A stretch of 19,613 nucleotides of DNA, from assembly GCA_016721425.1 (NCBI GenBank), contig JADKID010000026.1, positions 1 to 19,613 of the forward strand, given 5' to 3'. The translations under genes and the position numbers were made by a program. Below, piece after piece: positions 17,688-19,613 of the stretch (position 1 is its first letter; each line of letters starts with the position of its first letter). The notes below the pieces were generated by a model. It ran no database searches. It was not told the DNA's origin and was given only the letters and a program-made list of their open reading frames with translations. Source of the DNA: Bryobacterales bacterium (GTDB lineage Bacteria; Acidobacteriota; Terriglobia; Bryobacterales; Bryobacteraceae).

Positions 17688-19092
17688 GTGAAGCCAGTGA
17701 CCGACCGTCGCAAGTTCTGAAGTCGTCCCTGTTGGCCGGCGCGGCCGCCGGCTTTCCGCCATCGTGCCGTCGTCGGTCTTCGGCGCCGCCGCGCCCAGCA
17801 ATCTGATCCAGGTGGCGCAGATCGGCTGTGGACGCATCGCCAGAGGCTCCGAGTTTCCGGTGTCTTCCGGCACGCCGACAAGGCGCGCTTCGTCACCGTG
17901 TGTGATCTCGACAGTGCGCCTGGCTGATGCCAAGCAGCTCGTCGAGCAGACCTACGCCAAGTTCGGCAGCGATAGCTATGCCAGGTGAAAACCTGCGCTG
18001 ATTATCGCGAAATCCTCGCCGATAAGAGCATCGACGCGGTTTGCATTAGCACTCCCGACCACTGGCACGCTCAGCCGGCGATGGAGGCCGCGCTGGCCGG
18101 CAAGGACATCTACCTGCAAAAGCCGGCGTCTCTCACCATTCAGGAAGGCCGGCAGATGGCCGACGTGGTGACAAAATCCGGCCGCATCTTTCAGGTGGGC
18201 AGCCAGCAGCGTTCCGACGCCCAGTTCCGCACGGCCTGCGAGCTGATCCGCAACGGCCGGATCGGCAGGATCAAGGAGATCTTCATCGGCCTGCCGGATG
18301 ACCCCGCCGGGATATTGAGCCGCCGATGCCCGTGCCCACGAACCTGAATTATGCTGCCTGGCTGGGTTCAACGCCGGACGTGTACTACACGGAGAAGAGG
18401 GTACATCCGCAATCGAACGATCCGCGCGCACGTTACGACCGGCCCGGCTGGCTGCGTTGCGAGCAGTTTGGCGCCGGCATGATCACCGGTTGGGGCGCGC
18501 ACCACATCGACATCGCGCAGTGGGCGATGAACCTGGATCGCAGCGGACCCGTTGAAGTCACCGCGCTGGCGGAGTTTCCCAAGAAGGGACTGTGGGATGT
18601 GCATGGCTCGTATCATGCGCGCGCCCGCCGCCAATGGCGCCGAGATGTACATCAGCGACCTCTATCCGAACGGCTTGCGCTTCGTCGGCGAGGACGGCTG
18701 GATCTGGGTGACGCGCGGCCGCTGGCAGCGGGCGAAGCCGGCCGAGGGCAGCGCAACAAGGCGTTCGACGCCAGTGATCCGCGGATGCTGCGGGCAGGGT
18801 TGAAGAGGGCGAGCCGCGCCTGCACGCCAGTTCGAACAACGATCACCACCTGGATTGGTTGACATCCATCCGCACGCGCCGGCCACCGGTGACCGATGCC
18901 GAGGTCTCGCACCGGGCAATGCACGTGCCTGGTGGCGCATACCGCGATGCGATTGGGCGGGACGTTGAAGTGGGATCCGCAGACGGGCGGTTTTGCCAAA
19001 GCGACGCGGCCAATGGGATGCTGGCGCGAAGGCAACGGGCGCCGTACGGCTCGGATCTGGTGGTGGCGCGGCTCGCGGGGAAGACGGACTAG
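17688..19092 (+). CDS. Tat-exported Gfo/Idh/MocA-family oxidoreductase, frameshifted
   Basis: NAD(P)-dependent sugar or inositol-type oxidoreductase, about 468 codons reconstructed. The GTG at 17688 has AAAGGA 7 bp before it and opens TDRRKF. Adding one C in TTCTG continues it as LKSSLLAGAAAG, a twin-arginine signal, so the enzyme is expected in the periplasm. Then come the Rossmann start (VAQIGCGRIARG), ISTPDHWHAQPAMEAALAGK, LQKPASLTIQEG (family EKP here QKP), FQVGSQQRSDAQF, PTNLNYAAWLG, GAGMITGWGAHHIDIAQWAM and a C-terminal KWDPQTGGF and APYGSDLVVA. Frames change near 17710, 17757, 17860, 17925, 17990, 18315, 18615, 18740, 18800, 18950 and 19000, several at lost G or C bases. The substrate is unknown. 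Family call firm. Confidence 0.88.
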
Positions 19093-19132
19093 CGTGCCTG
19101 TTGCCCGCTTGGATCAGGGCCGCGGGTGGCAT

Positions 19133-19429
19133 CTAGAATCGCGTCTCAGGCCCGGACGGGTTCCGCACTACCTGAATGAGGCGATCGTAGTCTGCGTGGT
19201 TTCCAATCCAACCAGAGAATTTAATCAACCGGCATTCACCAGCGCCCACGTTTTGGTTGGTGATGGTAAGTCCACTCACCGGACCGAAACGGCCAGCCCT
19301 CTTCAAAACAGCATGGGTGATGCGATTCTGCCTTCAGCAGAGCAAACGCCCGATCCGGCAGAATCTGGATCTCCGGCGGGAGTGCTCGATACTCAGGCCC
19401 AAGAAACCAGCAGCTGCGTGATGGATCAC
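19133..19429 (-). CDS. RelE/HigB-like toxin of a type II toxin-antitoxin pair, frameshifted
   Basis: From GTG 19429 the pieces are VIHHAAAGFLG, then EYRALPPEIQILPDRAFALL with KAESHHP, then VLKRAGRFG, and finally IGNHADYDRLI and a TAG at 19133. The RALPPEIQ...AFALLKA and IGxHADYDRLI segments match small RelE/HigB-type toxins by memory of the family. In that family the protein cleaves mRNA or blocks translation; catalytic residues cannot be judged here because of at least two breaks. The GTG overlaps the stop of the upstream antitoxin by 4 bp, giving translational coupling. It is convergent with the oxidoreductase gene, 40 bp away. It may be decayed or only misread. Confidence 0.55.
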
Positions 19430-19613
19430 AGGATGGTTGAACTGCTCGAATCGTGATCCTTCAACGCACGCTCCGCAAGAGCTGGAGCTTGCCATTGGCG
19501 GCATAATTACCTCGATCTGCAGATCCCACACCTCAGCATCGAAACGTACCAACCAATCGCGGAAAGCGCTGAGCCCTTAGGCAAGACTTTGACCTGTCCC
19601 TCCGTTCGACTCT
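19426..19613 (-). CDS. Antitoxin partner, 5' end outside window, frameshifted
   Basis: The visible part reads AFRDWLVRFDAEVWDLQIE, then YAANGKLQ and LAERALKDHD, ending TIL with TGA at 19426-19428. The pattern W-D-x-Q-I-E, A-x-G-K-L, L-A-E-x-A-L is typical of the short antitoxins found directly upstream of RelE/HigB-like toxins. Two single-base breaks occur near 19510 and 19480. Its stop overlaps the toxin GTG. The N-terminal DNA-binding part would lie beyond the window edge. Confidence 0.55.

Overview
The window looks like a high-GC piece of an Acidobacteriota chromosome, probably Bryobacterales/Solibacter-like. This is inferred from style: Hanks-type kinases with PEGA-like tails, an OmpA protein with Ig/PKD-like inserts, an Asp-box propeller, a Tat-exported Gfo/Idh/MocA oxidoreductase, and a tyrosine integrase with a Cys-rich N-terminus. 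No rRNA or other marker confirms it. Nearly every long gene is interrupted by single-base indels, while the conserved motifs on both sides of each break remain recognisable. Several breaks lie in short homopolymers, so I read most genes as intact genes seen through imperfect sequence and give their reconstructed extents.

Bases 1-6912 form a phospho-signalling locus. A leftward Ser/Thr kinase with a helical/TPR-like tail (1-1447, running off the edge) is divergent from a rightward run of three genes: a PP2C phosphatase (1643-2391), a transmembrane kinase with SH3b-like, TPR-like, PEGA-like and LolA-like outer parts (2400-5608), and a secreted protein (5651-6912) that repeats the outer parts of that kinase without the kinase domain. 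A plausible model is cytoplasmic phosphorylation set by the kinases and reversed by the phosphatase, with envelope-side sensing by the PEGA/LolA-like modules.

Bases 6925-11238 look like accessory DNA. They hold a 5' fragment of an IS21-type istA, about 740 bp of gene-free hairpin-rich sequence, an orphan gene with a strong ribosome binding site (8048-8488), a palindrome-rich intergenic stretch, an uncharacterised protein with a C-terminal zinc ribbon (9044-9727), an excisionase-like HTH protein (9819-10076), and a convergent tyrosine integrase (10081-11055). The integrase lies next to the 3' end of a tRNA-Ser(GCU) gene (11146-11238). This is the usual layout at the end of an integrative element, but no second att copy is visible.

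Bases 11282-17550 are leftward envelope and signalling genes. They are a PDZ-membrane-GAF-SpoIIE phosphatase, an OmpA-family protein with a terminator after it, and a secreted Asp-box beta-propeller that lies 29 bp upstream of the OmpA gene and is probably cotranscribed with it. Divergent from the propeller is a Tat-signal Gfo/Idh/MocA oxidoreductase (17688-19092). The window ends in a leftward, frameshifted toxin-antitoxin pair (19133-19613) whose genes overlap by 4 bp.
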